From Chionoecetes opilio (Eukaryota > Arthropoda > Malacostraca > Decapoda > Majidae): DNA of 64,000 bases. A program made the position numbers and the translations under genes. Shown piece by piece: positions 19,978 to 30,837 of this stretch. The DNA is taken from NCBI GenBank assembly GCA_016584305.1, contig JACEEZ010026211.1, positions 1 to 64,000 of the forward strand, read 5' to 3'. Numbering within the stretch: the stretch's first letter is position 1; each line of letters starts with the position of its first letter. The notes under the pieces were generated by a model. That model was not told the origin of the DNA. It did not search any database and worked only from the letters and a program-made list of their open reading frames with translations.

Positions 19978-22090
19978 TTAACCCGTAAAGTGTTTAGTAC
20001 GTATCAAAGACTACTCTATACTGGACTTGCTACTCATTTTGGGCTATTTCCAGTGGAGGCCAGTTTTGCAATTCCTGCCATTTCGAACATCACTCCCTTT
20101 TCCCTTCCTATGGTTTATCAGTATATATGATATACCGTTATCTTCGTAAATGTTTGTTCTATAATATTATCAAATAAAAAACAGTAAAATGCAATAAAGA
20201 AATGCCATTATGAGAGAGTTAAGAAATATGCATGAACTTAATATTCACTTGATCTCATCGCCATTTAATATTTTGCGAGAAAACATTTTAGATGCTAGCG
20301 ATAGAAAGAAGCGGATTTTCATTAGCTTTCCATTGCTATATTTCGTTTTCTGATAAATGAATCATAACCATGCATAAATTAGCGTTAACTAAAAAAATAA
20401 CATCATCTATCGGGATAATTACCCGATGGATGATGTTATTTATTTAGTTAACGCTAATTTATGCATGGTTCTAATTCATTTATCAGAAAATGAAATATAG
20501 CAATGGAAAGCTAATTAAATGCCGCTTCTATTGATATGTTGCATGTAAAAAGTCTTCACGCAAAATATCAAATTGTGATGAGTTTAAGTGAATATAAGTT
20601 CATGCATATTTCTTCAGAATCTCATAATGGAATTTCTTTAGTGTATTTTACAGTTTTGTATTTGATAATATTATAGAACAAACATTCACGAAGATAACAG
20701 TGTATCATTTATACTGATATGCCATAGTCTACTGTATTCATGGAACACTTTTTTTACTTGCCGATACGATTGATGATGTTATGTTTTTAGTTAACGCTAA
20801 TTTATGCATGGTGGTAATTCATTTATCAGAAAATGAAATATATCAATGGAAAGCTAATGAAAATCCGCTTCTTTCTATCGCTAGTATCTAAAATGTTTTT
20901 CTCGCAAAATATTAAATGGCGAAGACTTTAAGTATATATTGAGGTCATGCATATTTCTTCACTCTCTCATAATGGCATTTCTTTAGTGTATTTTACTGTT
21001 TTTTATTTGATAATATTATAGAAGAAACAGTTACGAAGATAACGGTATATCATATATACTGATAAACCTTAGGAAGGGAAATAGGGGTGATGTTCTAAAA
21101 TGGCAGGAATCACAAAACTGGCCTCCACTGGTCATGGGTGGTTTGGCGCGGGGCACAAGTAGCAAGTCCAGTATAGAGTAGTCTTTGTACGTATATATAC
21201 GTACCCCTAGGAGAAGTGTTTAGTATGTATATATACGGAGCCTATTTTGTTGTACTTTGTGGTACTTTATCGTCTAGAAAACAATGAATTGTCCTTATAT
21301 TATGGCAATGCTTTAATATTACAGCTCTGATTATTTTTATTTTGACTTTGAACTGTCTATTTTGCATAGAAGAAACATGACAACGAGAAGTTTAGTAAAC
21401 TTTTACGTATGTCAGCTGAAATGCATATGTTCTTGTACCTGTTTTTTATTTATTTCATGATAACATACAGTATAATAACATTCAACACTATTCCAGCTAT
21501 AAAAGCTATATAATGCTTTCATTTATTTGCGCGGGAGTGCGGTACCATTGTTATGTTGGCAGCCCTGCAGGCTTGGTACTGTGTTAGGCTGTTGGCGGGA
21601 GACCCATCCCCAGGCAGGCACACAGCCACGCTCCTTTCCAGCTGATTTATGAATAGCAGTTTTTTCACATTCTGAACGATGGAAATGTCACATAATTGGG
21701 AGACAGCGATCTGTCTAATGATAATGATGACCCTGACTATATCAAGGATTCAGGCAGTGAGAAGGAGGGGAGAGTGACAACGATCATTTGAGCCCCTCTG
21801 CCGGGTCTGCCTAAGTTCACCGTAACCTCTCGCTGATCACAACACTCTATGCATTTATATAACATCCGAGCCCAAACCAGGTGAATCATCTGAGAGAGGG
21901 AAAACTCCTACACAGAAAACGGAGGAGGAAAGATAGGGAATTTTCCAGAGAGAGGGCCTTGAGAGTCCCTTGCCCGACAGATGTCTGCAGTATGAGGTGC
22001 AGTAATGACGTGAGCACGCGTTGCTGTTTTATATACTTTGATGACTATAGTGTAGGGTATATTTCGCAAAAGAAAAAGTAATCTAAATTG
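19978..22090 (+). mobile_element. piggyBac-like remnant, split by a foldback element
   Basis: The left end is TTAA (19978-19981) then CCCGTAAAGTGTTTAGTACG. After the foldback insertion (20005-21187) the subterminal motif agtgtttagtatgtatat repeats at 21210. At about 21700-21770 a short acidic reading (SDLSNDNDDPDYIKDSGSE) resembles the acidic N-terminus common in piggyBac transposases. No catalytic domain or right end was found. The assignment rests on TTAA, the end sequence style and that acidic stretch. Confidence 0.4.
20005..21187. mobile_element. 1.2-kb foldback element, copy 1
   Basis: The ends are inverted copies (CAAAGACTACTCTATACT at 20005 and its complement ending at 21187), flanked by a 7-bp duplication TACGTAT (19998-20004 and 21188-21194). 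The inner structure is palindromic twice: around 20415 the sequence folds on itself (taacatcatctatcggg against cccgatggatgatgtta), and a third arm segment from about 20770 again pairs with the left arm. No ORF. A second copy is at 55637-56760. Confidence 0.85.
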
Positions 22091-22280
22091 ATCGGGAGTT
22101 TATCAAAATCATCGGAAGCTACGTAGCAAAGGCTGGCACGTTTATTAGTGTGAGTCAAGGAAGTGAGGTGCGAGGAGCCGTCAAGGCTGCCAACATAAAC
22201 TTTTCCACTAGCTCATTTACACACTTTTAGGCAGTGATCCAATGTTTTTCCTGGTGAAACATGTATCATATATAGATGCA
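22091..22280. other. No gene seen
   Basis: Mixed-composition sequence between the piggyBac-like remnant and the decamer array, without recognisable features. Confidence 0.4.
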
Positions 22281-22390
22281 ATGCAATACAATGCAATACA
22301 ATGCAATACAATGCAATACAATGCAATACAATGCAATACAATGCAATACAATGCAATACAATGCAATACAATGCAATACAATGCAATACA
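22281..22390. repeat. Minisatellite: 11 perfect copies of a decamer
   Basis: ATGCAATACA repeated 11 times without a mismatch. Because 10 is not a multiple of 3 and no unit gives a stop on the plus strand, it creates an artificial repetitive open frame. Confidence 0.98.
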
Positions 22391-23180
22391 ATTATGTTTT
22401 GTACTTATATAAGAGTACAGGCATTATGTACCAGCCTGTTGAATTCCATAATATATTACCGGTATAGAAGAGTTAGATAAACATTCTCAGCATATATCTT
22501 TATAAAAACACAGAGTACTAACTATAAAAGCATGTAACAAATGCTTGAAATATATCGGAAATAAGAATTAGTCGTCGGAACTGACGTAGTATGTGAGTAG
22601 ACTTTTTGTCATCCACAGACCGTGAAGTGGTCCCTGTCAGCCTTGTTGCCAGATCAGAGAATAGTCTTCCTATTTTCTTCAAGACCATATCATCTCATTC
22701 GTAAATATGCGCACCAAAATATGATATTCTAAGAATAAGTTACAAGATGCATATATCAAAATGCCGTAGATTACAATATAATTATAATAAAATACCATTT
22801 TGTTTTTTCGCTATGACATCCACATACACGAGGGAGGATCAGCTGGCTGGAAACGATGCCTGCCTATGGAGACTTGGAGAAGGCGCTCGTACCCCGCATA
22901 CACATCATTGCTTATGTTATATTTTTGTTATTTTTTTGAGACAATAAAAAAAAAATCCAAAAGCCCAACCTGACATAAGGCGTTTCTGTCACTTAGGTCA
23001 ACACTGTGCGGGTTAAGGTTGACAAAAAAAGAAGAAGCAGGGAATGGAATTTTAGATTTATAGATAAACAAAAATAAGTATCTCTCCCTGTGTGTTAAGT
23101 AAGAATCATTGTTCATTATCTGTATTAGTTTAAGTAGTTCTAATAAAAACAAGTGTTTCATGATTTCTCTTATCTTCTAG
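22391..23180. other. Intron sequence upstream of the exon at 23181
   Basis: No transposon or gene recognised. It ends with a pyrimidine-rich acceptor (tctcttatcttctag at 23166-23180). Confidence 0.5.
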
Positions 23181-23348
23181 ATTATTTGAAGATCTGCGCA
23201 AGGCTTATAAACAAGAATCTGGAAATATGAAAGGAAAAATTCATGCTGTAAGAAGTGAGAAACAAAACTTAGCTGAGAAGCTAACTGACACTTCTGCCTA
23301 CCTTCATGGACTGAGGGGCCAAGTCTCAGGGCTAAAAGGATCATTAAG
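23181..23348 (+). CDS. Exon of a host coiled-coil protein gene
   Basis: A 168-nt exon with acceptor TTATCTTCTAG and donor TTAAG then GTATTT. It is open in one frame: 1 nt completing a codon, 55 codons, 2 nt left over. The peptide starts LFEDLRKAYKQESGNMKG, then KIHAVRSEKQNLAEKL, and ends LRGQVSGLKGSL, with charged and Leu residues in heptad spacing, so a coiled coil is likely. It joins in frame to the exon at 43320 (AG plus T gives Ser). It has no resemblance to any repeat in the window. The gene is not identified; centrosomal, Golgi and cytoskeletal coiled-coil proteins are all possible. Confidence 0.75.
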
Positions 23349-24775
23349 GTATTTCATGTTCTCACACTAGACCTTTCCAGTAAGTATAGTTAAAATACAT
23401 TATATTATAATGACTCATCACTGGAAACTGTATTGAACCTTTATTTATTGTACATGGATCATATTGTAACATGATACAGTGGAACTCCCTTTATCTGGCA
23501 TCTTCAGGACCAACGATGTGCCGGATACAGAAAAATTCCGGATAGGGGAAGGTGTACATATAAATATTCAAGGTGTACCCACAAATTTTTAAAAACTCAA
23601 AAAAATCCATTTTTTTTTGCACCCTTAGGAGTGTCATTCATCTTCATAAATTCACGCAGCTGCTTAGCTTGGGCCTTGATGTTGTAGATAGTAGCAGTGG
23701 TGGCACTAGAAAAATTGTATTGAGTGGCCAAGGTCGGACACAGAACTAGCCAGACACAGTTGGCCAATAAATGTTGGCCATGGAGTAGCCAATTTGGTAT
23801 TATTTTACTCTAGGATCAAGATTCCCTACACAATTGAGAGTATTGTTTTTGTTTACCTAATTGGATTCTTGGAATTTTTCTCTATGAGCTTCCGTCCCAA
23901 ATCAATACTTTTAGCAATATATAATGTTATTTATAGGGAGGAGGGAGACTAGTGTTTACTTGCGCCTCACTCTTCTTCTTGAGACCTGCATCGCCTCTGA
24001 TTTTCCCTTGCCGTGAAAACTTCAATGAGGATTTGGCTTTGATTAGGAAGTTCAAATGTGGGGTTAGTTTAGTTTATTTTCATATTGACTGTCATGGTTT
24101 ATGACTTATTTAGGCACTGAAGTTTCCTGGGGCCTTGCGCATCACTAGACACTCTTTGTTTCTCCAGATATTGATTTTCTGGCTGGGGGAAAGGATTCCC
24201 AGTAGCCACTAATATGAGGAAATATTTATAGGCTGAAATTGCCTCCTAATGAATAGCTGGGTACGATTGCATTAGTGTCTGATCTAATTGCATGTGGTGG
24301 TTAAGAAAAGCATGCCAAATAGTGAGAAAAGGAGATATAGAAAAATTTGTTAGGTTGGAGAGATGTGGCAACGCCACCAGTTGTCATGTTGTGGGAGACT
24401 CGCCGTCTGCCCGCGCCCCACTCCACAACAACACCTCGCCCGGACCAGAGCTCTCGCCGCCAGGACGTCAACAAGACCTGCCGCCGCCTTCCCACGTGTC
24501 TCGCCTGTCCAGAGCTTGTTCCTGCTGACAGAAGTAGGAGGGAGTCGCAGCGTGAGGATAGGAGGAGGGAGGGTTTTGGACGAGGCAGACGCAGGCTGAG
24601 ACGCAGCGTGTGAGGAGGTCGAAAGGGCAAGCAAGGAGGATCTCCTACGTGCGTGGTCGAGTTTCTCTCGACGAGAGGACCAAAGCTGCAGGTTTATCAG
24701 CAGAAAGTGTGAGATACCCTAACCTAACCCCTGTTTTTTCCCCAGCTGATATCACAGGCGATAGGGTATCATAGG
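23349..24775. other. Intron; transposon-end-like pieces and one GC-rich block
   Basis: Near 23474-23560, cagtggaactccctttat and attccggatagggg resemble a pogo-like end without a partner. 24365-24640 is unusually GC-rich with overlapping Arg/Ser/Pro frames on both strands; none has a recognisable domain, and composition alone can keep them open. At 24715-24728 two short cctaac motifs occur, too few to be telomeric. Confidence 0.4.
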
Positions 24776-25520
24776 TACACACAACCCTCGTTTTCCCGGA
24801 TATCAGATTTGCCGGTCAAAATCCGAGGTCCGGGGATATGTCAGAGTCCCGGACAAATGCCTGGTCCAGTCCGTAAATCGACAAAGTTGTCCGGCCGTCC
24901 GAGCGTCTCCTGTCACCCCTGGTCAGTGTCCGTGCCTCCCGCCAGGTGGCAGCATGCTCAGCGGTCTTATTGTTTACATTTGGGCACAAGACACTCACGG
25001 TTCACCTGCACCGCCTCCGTCAGTCCCCTGACCCCCACTGCCCCTGGTGCAGGAACGTCTCTGAGACTATTGAACACTTTCTGCTGCAGTGTCTGCACTT
25101 CCACTCCCGCCATGTAGTGCTACGCTCTCAACTCCTCACCCTGAACGTCGCCACCTTTGACCTGCCCGCCCTGCTGGCGGCGGCTGGCGTCCACCCCTCC
25201 CGGCAACACGCTGTCATCCGCCTCACTTGTGCCTTCCTGAGGAAGACAGGTCAACTACAGTGCCTGTGATATCATCATAGGACATCACCAGGGCTCATAA
25301 GTCTTCCCCAAGGGATCCTCGCAGCCCTAAAAACAACAACAAAGTGACGTAAAAGTCGGCGGCGGGGTAGTTGATATTGGCGGTTGCTGACAGTAAATAC
25401 TAGAGTAGGATAAACGTCCGGATGTGGGTGATGGCCTCGGACTGTTGCGATTCCCGGACGTTTGCGGTTCCCGGACCAGTGCTCCCCCTTATTAGTCCGG
25501 GAAAACGAGGGTTGTGTGTA
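24776..25520. mobile_element. MITE carrying a LINE 3' end, copy 2
   Basis: The ends are TACACACAACCCTCGTTT and its inverted copy ending at 25520 (745 bp). Inside, 24990-25269 encodes the C-terminus of an RNase H-bearing LINE ORF: PHCPWCRNVSETIEHFLLQC is a CxxC-8-H-4-C zinc knuckle, followed by HVVLRSQLLTLNV and RLTCAFLRKTG then a stop. A LINE 3' untranslated piece (tcataggacatcaccagg, ggatcctcgcagccct) and an A-rich tail (aaaaacaacaacaaa) follow before the MITE sequence resumes. So a truncated LINE inserted into the MITE. The related tail is also at 45140-45215. Confidence 0.8.
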
Positions 25521-25659
25521 TATATTTAGGGATAGGTATTTAGGGCGCGTAACTGCCTGAGTTAAAGTGGTCCAGAAAGGACGTGTAATGGCCTGTTAAT
25601 ACCTGGCGGGCTAATTCATTTGCTATTTAATAAACTAGTTAAGGTAGTTAACCTGCAAT

Positions 25660-25705
<46 letters not shown>

Positions 25706-25772
25706 CAACACAAAGGACTGGCCAAGGGCACAACAAAAATGGGTAACACAAAGCCCGCTTAGTTGCCAGTCC

Positions 25773-26399
25773 CTATAAAGAAGACAGTAAGAGAATAAAA
25801 TAAAAAAGAGGGGTGGGCCAATTTAGTTCGGGGAGGTGTCTTGTTACTCTTCTTTTGAAAAGATTTAAGTCGTAGGAAAGTGGAAAAATAGAAACAGGAA
25901 GAGAGTTCCAGAGTTTACCAGTGAAAGAGATGAAAGAGTAAAGATACTGATTAACTCTTGCATTAGGAAGATGGACAGAATAGGGATGAGAATGAGTAGA
26001 AAGTCTTGTGCAGCGAGGGAGGCGGGGGGGCATGCAGTTAGCAAGTTCAGAAGAGCAGTGAGCATGAAAATAACGATAGAAGAGAGCAAGAGAAGCAACA
26101 TTGCGGCGGTGATTTAAAGATTGAAGACAGTCAGTCAGAGGAGGGGAATTGATGAGACGAAAAACTTTTGACTCAACCCTGTTTAGGAGAGCTGTATGAG
26201 TGGACCCTCCCCAAACATGTGAGGCATACTCCATACATGGGCGGATAAGGCCCCTGTAGAGAGCAAGCAACTGGGAGGGAGAAAAAAAAGGACGCAGACA
26301 CCACACGACACCTAACTTCTTAGAAGCTGTTTTAGCAAGAGATGAGATGTGAGATTTCCAGTTCAGATTTTTAATAAAGGATATTCCAAGAATGTTCAT
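25773..26399 (-). pseudogene. LINE-F C-terminal domain
   Basis: 208 open codons encoding the segment downstream of the RT: NILGISFIKNLNWKSHISS, LLALYRGLIRPCMEYASHVW, GGSTHTALLNRVESKVFRL, and SLNHRRNVASLALFYRYFH near the middle. It ends with KLWNSLPVSIFPLSYDLNLF. The stop is followed by the conserved 3' untranslated sequence. The domain has no assigned enzymatic role; in this LINE group it corresponds to the thumb/connection region. Separated from the RT frame by several frameshifts (26400-26680). Confidence 0.85.
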
Positions 26400-26682
26400 T
26401 GCAGAAGGAGATAGTTGAGTGTCATTGAAGAAGAGGGATAGTTATCTGTAGGTTTTGTCGAGTAGATAGGTGAAGAAATTGGGTTTTTGAGGCATTGAAC
26501 AAAACAAGGTTTGCTTTGCCCCAATCAGAAATTATAGAAAGATCTAAAGAATAGAAATTATCTATAGGTGGCATCTCTCCGTGAATCACTTAGTTCCTGT
26601 TGAGTTGGACGTCTAATAAACGACGTTGAAAAATGCAGGGTAGAATCATCAGCGTAGGAGTGGATAGGGCTTTGAGTTAGAA

Positions 26683-27684
26683 TTAGAAGATCATTAATGA
26701 ATAATAGAAAGAGAGTAGGTGATATGACAGAACCCTGGGAACACCACTTTTGATAGATTTAGGAGAAGAACAATGTCCGTCTACAGTAGCTGCAATAGAA
26801 CGGTTTGAAAGGAAACTTAAGATGAAGGTACAGAGAGAAGGATAGAAACCGAATGAGGGTAGTTTGGAAATTAAAGATTTGTGCCAGACAAGTTTAAGAT
26901 CAAAAGCTTTTGATATGTCAAGGGCAACAGCAAAAGTTTCACCGAAACCCCTAAGGGAGGATGACCAAGATTCAGTTAGGAAAGCTAGAAGATCGCCAGT
27001 AGATCGCCCTTTACGGAAACCGTACTGACGATCAGATAGAAGATTGTGAGCAGATAGATGCTTAAGAATCTTCTTATTAAGTATAGATTCAAAAGCTTTA
27101 GAAAGGCAGGAAGTAAAAGCTATAGGACGGTAGTTTGAAGGATTAGAACGGTCACCCTCCTTAGGAACAGGTTGGACGTGAGCAAACTTCCAGCAAGAAG
27201 GAAAGGTGGAAGTAGATAGACAAAGACAGAAAAGTTTGATAAGGCAGGGTGCAAGCACAGAAGCACAGTTTTTGAGAACAATAGGAAGGACTCCGTCAGG
27301 ACCGTAAGCCTTCCGAGGATCTAGGCCCGAAAGGGCAAAGAAAACATCATTATGAAGGATCTTAATGACAGGCATAATATAGTCAGAGGGTGGAGGAGAA
27401 GGAGGAACAAGCCCTTCATCAACCAGAGGGGAATTTTCAGCAAAGGTTTGAGCGAAGAGTTCAGCTTTAGAAATAGATGAGACAGCTGTGGAGCCATATG
27501 GGTGAAGCATAGGAGGGAAAGATGAAGAAGAAAAATTGTTAGAGATGTTATTTGCTAGATGCCAGAAGTCACGAGAGGAATTCGATTCAGAAAGGTTTTG
27601 ACATTTTCTATGAATGAAGGAGTTTTTGCTAAGTTGAAGTAAAGATTTGGCATGATTACGGGCAGAAATATAGGCGTTTGACAC
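26683..27684 (-). pseudogene. LINE-F reverse transcriptase, truncated before the catalytic box
   Basis: 333 open codons. The N-terminal third (SRDFWHLANNISNNF) is the linker between endonuclease and RT. RT blocks follow: DPRKAYGPDGVLPIVLKNC, SNYRPIAFTSCLSKAFES, SDRQYGFRKGRSTGDLL and ALDISKAFDLKLVWHKSL, in which two extra residues replace Arg-Val of the usual AFDRVWHKSL. The frame ends at GVPRVLSYH instead of GVPQGSVLS, so the YADD box is lost from the frame. It is related to the + copy at 12445. In an active element it would make cDNA on nicked chromosomal DNA. Confidence 0.85.
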
Positions 27685-27690
27685 ACTCTC

Positions 27691-28052
27691 CTTCCTACCA
27701 AAAACATTGTATATTTCTGATAGTGATTAGCAATGGAAACTCAGAGAAAGTTTCTCAGAACCCATTTCGGTAAACAGAAACCATACTCCCAATAGTATGT
27801 ATAGAAACATATGGTCCTAGAGTAATTTACTGCCAATATTTTCAAGTATGTTTTATTTTACTGACCGGAAATTTATACATGTAAATCAATTTTTTGCTCA
27901 CAAGTTTCAGGTATAACATTTGAAAATATGGTTAAATTCTCATAGATTGTAGATAGCTGACTAGGATCTGGGGTGGCCAGTGAGATTTCAGGAGTGGCCG
28001 TGGTCCCCCCAAGGCCACCCCGTAGATCCGCCACTGGATAGTAGACGAACCA
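27691..28052. mobile_element. CAGTGGCGG-type element end (MITE)
   Basis: The complement of 28037 reads CAGTGGCGGATCTACGGG, a TIR of the type that also bounds 58270-60556. Adjacent is a small palindrome (aggagtggccgtggt / aaggccacccc at 27991-28020). It lies directly against a transposase fragment on the same strand, so it inserted into it. The other end was not found; 27691-27960 shows nothing recognisable. Confidence 0.5.
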
Positions 28053-28168
28053 TTGTTGTATTCTTCAATGATATTCTCTCGATTTTTGCCCTTCTCCAGC
28101 CACTTACATATCTCCACCTTCTGCTTAAGTGTAAGGACCACCCTTTTCCGCATTACAACTTTCGGCAT
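28053..28168 (-). pseudogene. Tigger/jerky-type transposase N-terminus (CENP-B-like HTH)
   Basis: The reading starts [20 protein letters not shown], then [18 protein letters not shown], then GSSTI before being cut by the CAGTGGCGG element. The pattern Lys-Arg-x-x-Leu-Thr-Leu-x-x-Lys-x-x-x-Ile followed by EYN..SSTI is that of the psq/CENP-B N-terminal DNA-binding domain of pogo/Tigger transposases and jerky-like domesticated genes. Only about 38 residues remain and no DDE domain is seen nearby, so it is a fragment. An upstream open domesticated gene cannot be excluded from this piece alone. Confidence 0.6.
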
Positions 28169-28974
28169 GATAAAATAAAGGTGCGTTTTTGCGACAGTTC
28201 TAAACTGGTCTAGACTGGCTCAGGCCGGGCCGGATGCTGTTTTCGCGAGGTGGGCTAGACCGGGCTGGAACGGGCTGGGATGGTTCAGGCTCGGGAGCAG
28301 GACCGCCTTGGCCCACTCTAGGGAAAACTGGCGCATGCGCACTACAGTCAGCGGGGAAGACGACCAGGAGCTTCCCGTGCTGCTGATAAGTCCTGATGAA
28401 ACTTGTAAACACCATGATGACCGACCTCAAGACAAAGTAATTTCACGAAAAGTACAATATTCACAATTTTTTGGAAATAATATACACTCAACCCTCGGCT
28501 ATCGCGCCTTATTGGTGCCGCTATAAGCATGCGATAGCCAAAATCGCGATAGCCGAACAATATAACTAATGGTAATAATTCTAATTGGTGCCAGGATCCC
28601 CAAAATGACCACATATTTTACCACTTTTTTTCAGTTTTGGGGGATTTTCAACCAGTAATTGAGTATGAGGCTAGATGTGCTCTTTTCTTATACATGTTGA
28701 TGTGTTAAGAATGATGGTGACATTCAAAATCGTCAAAAATGCTTCATTAGGTTAGGTTAAGAATTTTCCAGAAAAAGTAGGTAATTCCCGTAGATTTTTT
28801 GGGATTTGTATTTTGATGTATTTTTGGCCTAGGTCATCCCATAAAGTGTTCACCGGATATATTTTATGCCATCCACATTATCTATTCCCAGCACAAAACT
28901 CGTTTTGCACTTTCCCCACCCAAAACCTCCCATTCATGAGAGGCCTCCAGGTTTTTTATGGAGGAGGGGGGATA
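28169..28974. other. GC-rich block and one pogo-like end; no gene
   Basis: 28200-28330 is GC-rich with repeated gctagaccggg/ggctgggatgg motifs. 28487-28560 contains acactcaaccctcggctatc and its near-inverse gcgatagccgaac, an end or small hairpin of a pogo-like element. No coding signal. Confidence 0.4.
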
Positions 28975-29098
28975 ACAGCCATTCACCGGGCAGGCCAAGG
29001 ATGACATGGAGGGAGTGTATTGAAGAGGATCTGGCAGCATTGGACATTGAAGAACTTGACGCAAAATAGTCTCCATTTCAATGTTATAATGATTAAAA
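28975..29098 (+). mobile_element. RTE-C LINE 3' end fragment
   Basis: The reading GRPRMTWRECIEEDLAALDI matches the C-terminus of the copy at 5200-5270 (GRPRKTWRQCVEEDLAELGV). It is only the last 30-odd codons. Confidence 0.75.
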
Positions 29099-29270
29099 AA
29101 CGATACCATTATCATCACAACATGACATATTCTACTGTATGCATAGTCTCGTCTTTGTTTATATATGGACAGCTAACTTGAATGTTTTCCTCGGGCCGCC
29201 ATGTTTGACTAACGGCGGTGGCCCCAAAACCTGTTTGTATAGAGGCAATGGTGCTCCCCTGCACATTTAA

Positions 29271-29571
29271 GGCCCGGTTCACACTTCACGTTTTTGCTGT
29301 CCGTAGTCTACGTGCGTCTTGTCAGCAGTGATGTCACAGTGACGTCACTCCCTGCCTGTGTAGTGTGAACCACAGGCTCCGCCGACCACCACGTTGCTGG
29401 AGCAGTGATGACGTCACTGACCTTGAGAGACGCGCGTCCCAGGCTCACATTATTCGGAACTCCCATTCTTTCTCCGGGACTGCGGGAGTGACGGGGTGAC
29501 GTCACTGTGACATCACTGATCGCCACGCCCACGTAGACACGGACAGCAAAAACGTGTAGTGTGAACCCGCC
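29271..29571. mobile_element. PIF/Harbinger-type MITE, 301 bp, TAA duplication
   Basis: The left end is GGCCCGGTTCACACTTCACG. The right end complemented is GGCGGGTTCACACTACACG, with CGTTTTTGCTGTCCGT shared next. TAA flanks both sides (29268-29270 and 29572-29574). A 3-bp TWA duplication and GGGCC-like ends fit PIF/Harbinger. It has no ORF of its own. It contains three TGACGTCA palindromes (29339, 29410 and 29498), the CREB/ATF consensus. Confidence 0.75.
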
Positions 29572-29874
29572 TAAGGCTTTATCAGTACTGCTAAAACTTA
29601 AACAAGTTTTGTGACTAACCATTTAGTGCTTAACGGTCAAATATTAGTTAATCGAAATTTCTTGGCCTGAACAGCTGTTAAGGTTCAGTAATAAATTTGT
29701 GTATGCAGCCCCTGGACGTCATAACAAACTAATATGCAACCCCTCGCTAGGTCTGGCCACGACTGGCTGCAGCCATGGCAAACCTAGTGCGATAGACATG
29801 TTTGTGCAGATATACAAGGTGTGAGAGCAGTCAAACTTGGTAGCTTGATGTGCTATAGCCGAGGTTTGGTTTGA
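29572..29874. other. No gene seen
   Basis: Sequence between the MITE and the SINE copy, without recognised features. Confidence 0.35.
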
Positions 29875-30018
29875 GGACACAGGGGGGCAACATGAGCCTG
29901 TAATCACAGGCGCCAGTCCACTATAAAATCCTGCCTGCACCTCCACCGGGGGTATATAGCCCTCAAATGAAACTCCAGGGCATACCATCCGAGCCCTGGA
30001 GGCACTGTCAAAGTAGCA
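29875..30018 (+). repeat. SINE body, diverged
   Basis: Shares gacacaggggggcaacatga, atcctgcctgcacc and gccctggaggcactgtc with 15790-15950. The middle is altered (ccgggggtatatagccctc replaces the usual gcgagggccaacc block). Confidence 0.6.
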
Positions 30019-30161
30019 GAGGATGACTGAAAAAATAGGCTGAACAGTACAATAAACCCCCATTTAAACCCCCATTTCCCATGGCGCAATTGAATAATAG
30101 CACATACTGCCGAAAACTTATGGTTTTATCATCCAAATGGTTCGGCGACCTCCACCAAATA

Positions 30162-30807
30162 TACCGTAAATGGCGGCGTACAAGTCGACTCTTTGAGCCT
30201 GAAAAAATCTCTCCATAACTAGTGGTCGACTTATACGGCAAGGATAAAATGCGAACCTTTACCACCAAGTGGCAGTGGATCAGCACTACTAACAATCGCT
30301 GTACACCACTTACCGTAACTCCAGTCAGACAACTACAATATGCGCCACTTCCAGAGCAACAGCGACAACTGGAGAAGACGTTTAGCGGCAGTTTCATCCA
30401 CAGCTGTTTCCAACAGCTGATACACAGATTATAAACACTGGCCAATGCAAATGGCGGAGGGCACTGGTAAGTGCAGTCCAGTCATAGGTACTACCGTGTT
30501 TTACTATAATATACAGTATGTAGCGGTACTATCAGGGGACTATGGCGTTTTTCAAGTGAAAACAAGAGGCGGACCTATAGTACAGATTTATATCTTCTTA
30601 TGAGTGGTGTGGTGTTATGTGTTTTTGCTACAGGTTACCGTATACTGTACCATTGCCTATCCACATTCAAACTTTGGCCTACCAGTAGCCTACCGTATTT
30701 TTGGGGCCAACTTATACGGCAAGTATAGGCCTAACCCGTAATCTTGAGCTAATAATCTTGGGGTCGACTTGTACGCCTGGTCGACTTATACACCGCCATT
30801 TATGGTA
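30162..30807. mobile_element. Non-autonomous DNA element, 646 bp
   Basis: The left end is TACCGTAAATGGCGGCGTA and the right end complemented TACCATAAATGGCGGTGTA; both continue with AAGTCGAC. The TIR style is shared with 1146 and 7413. No transposase. Two candidate inner TIR repeats (tagcctaccgtatttttgg at 30690 and tggtcgacttatacgg at 30224) suggest nested ends. Confidence 0.65.
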
Positions 30808-30837
30808 CCTGTCGGATGAAGCAAAAGGGGAAAGCAA

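Larger units (their letters stand above)
25661..27690 (-). mobile_element. LINE-F copy, 2 kb, with poly-A tail
   Basis: A minus-strand copy whose A-tail is the T-run at 25661-25702. The C-terminal ORF spans 26399-25773 and the RT ORF 27684-26683. The tail-end sequence (cacaaaggactggccaag) is shared with 11911 and 13962. The 5' end is truncated at about 27690. A frame break near 26745 separates the GVP box from HSYADDSTLHF, which is still present out of frame near 26660-26628. Confidence 0.9.

Noticed and set aside
22281..22390. CRISPR-like array
   Set aside because: The units are 10 bp with no spacers, and the genome is eukaryotic.
22276..22467. A repetitive 63-codon protein over the decamer array
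   Set aside because: The open frame is forced by a stop-free 10-bp repeat; no start context or homology.
24301..24634. Overlapping Arg/Pro-rich genes on both strands
   Set aside because: The block is GC-rich, so frames stay open by composition; five frames are open and none shows a domain.
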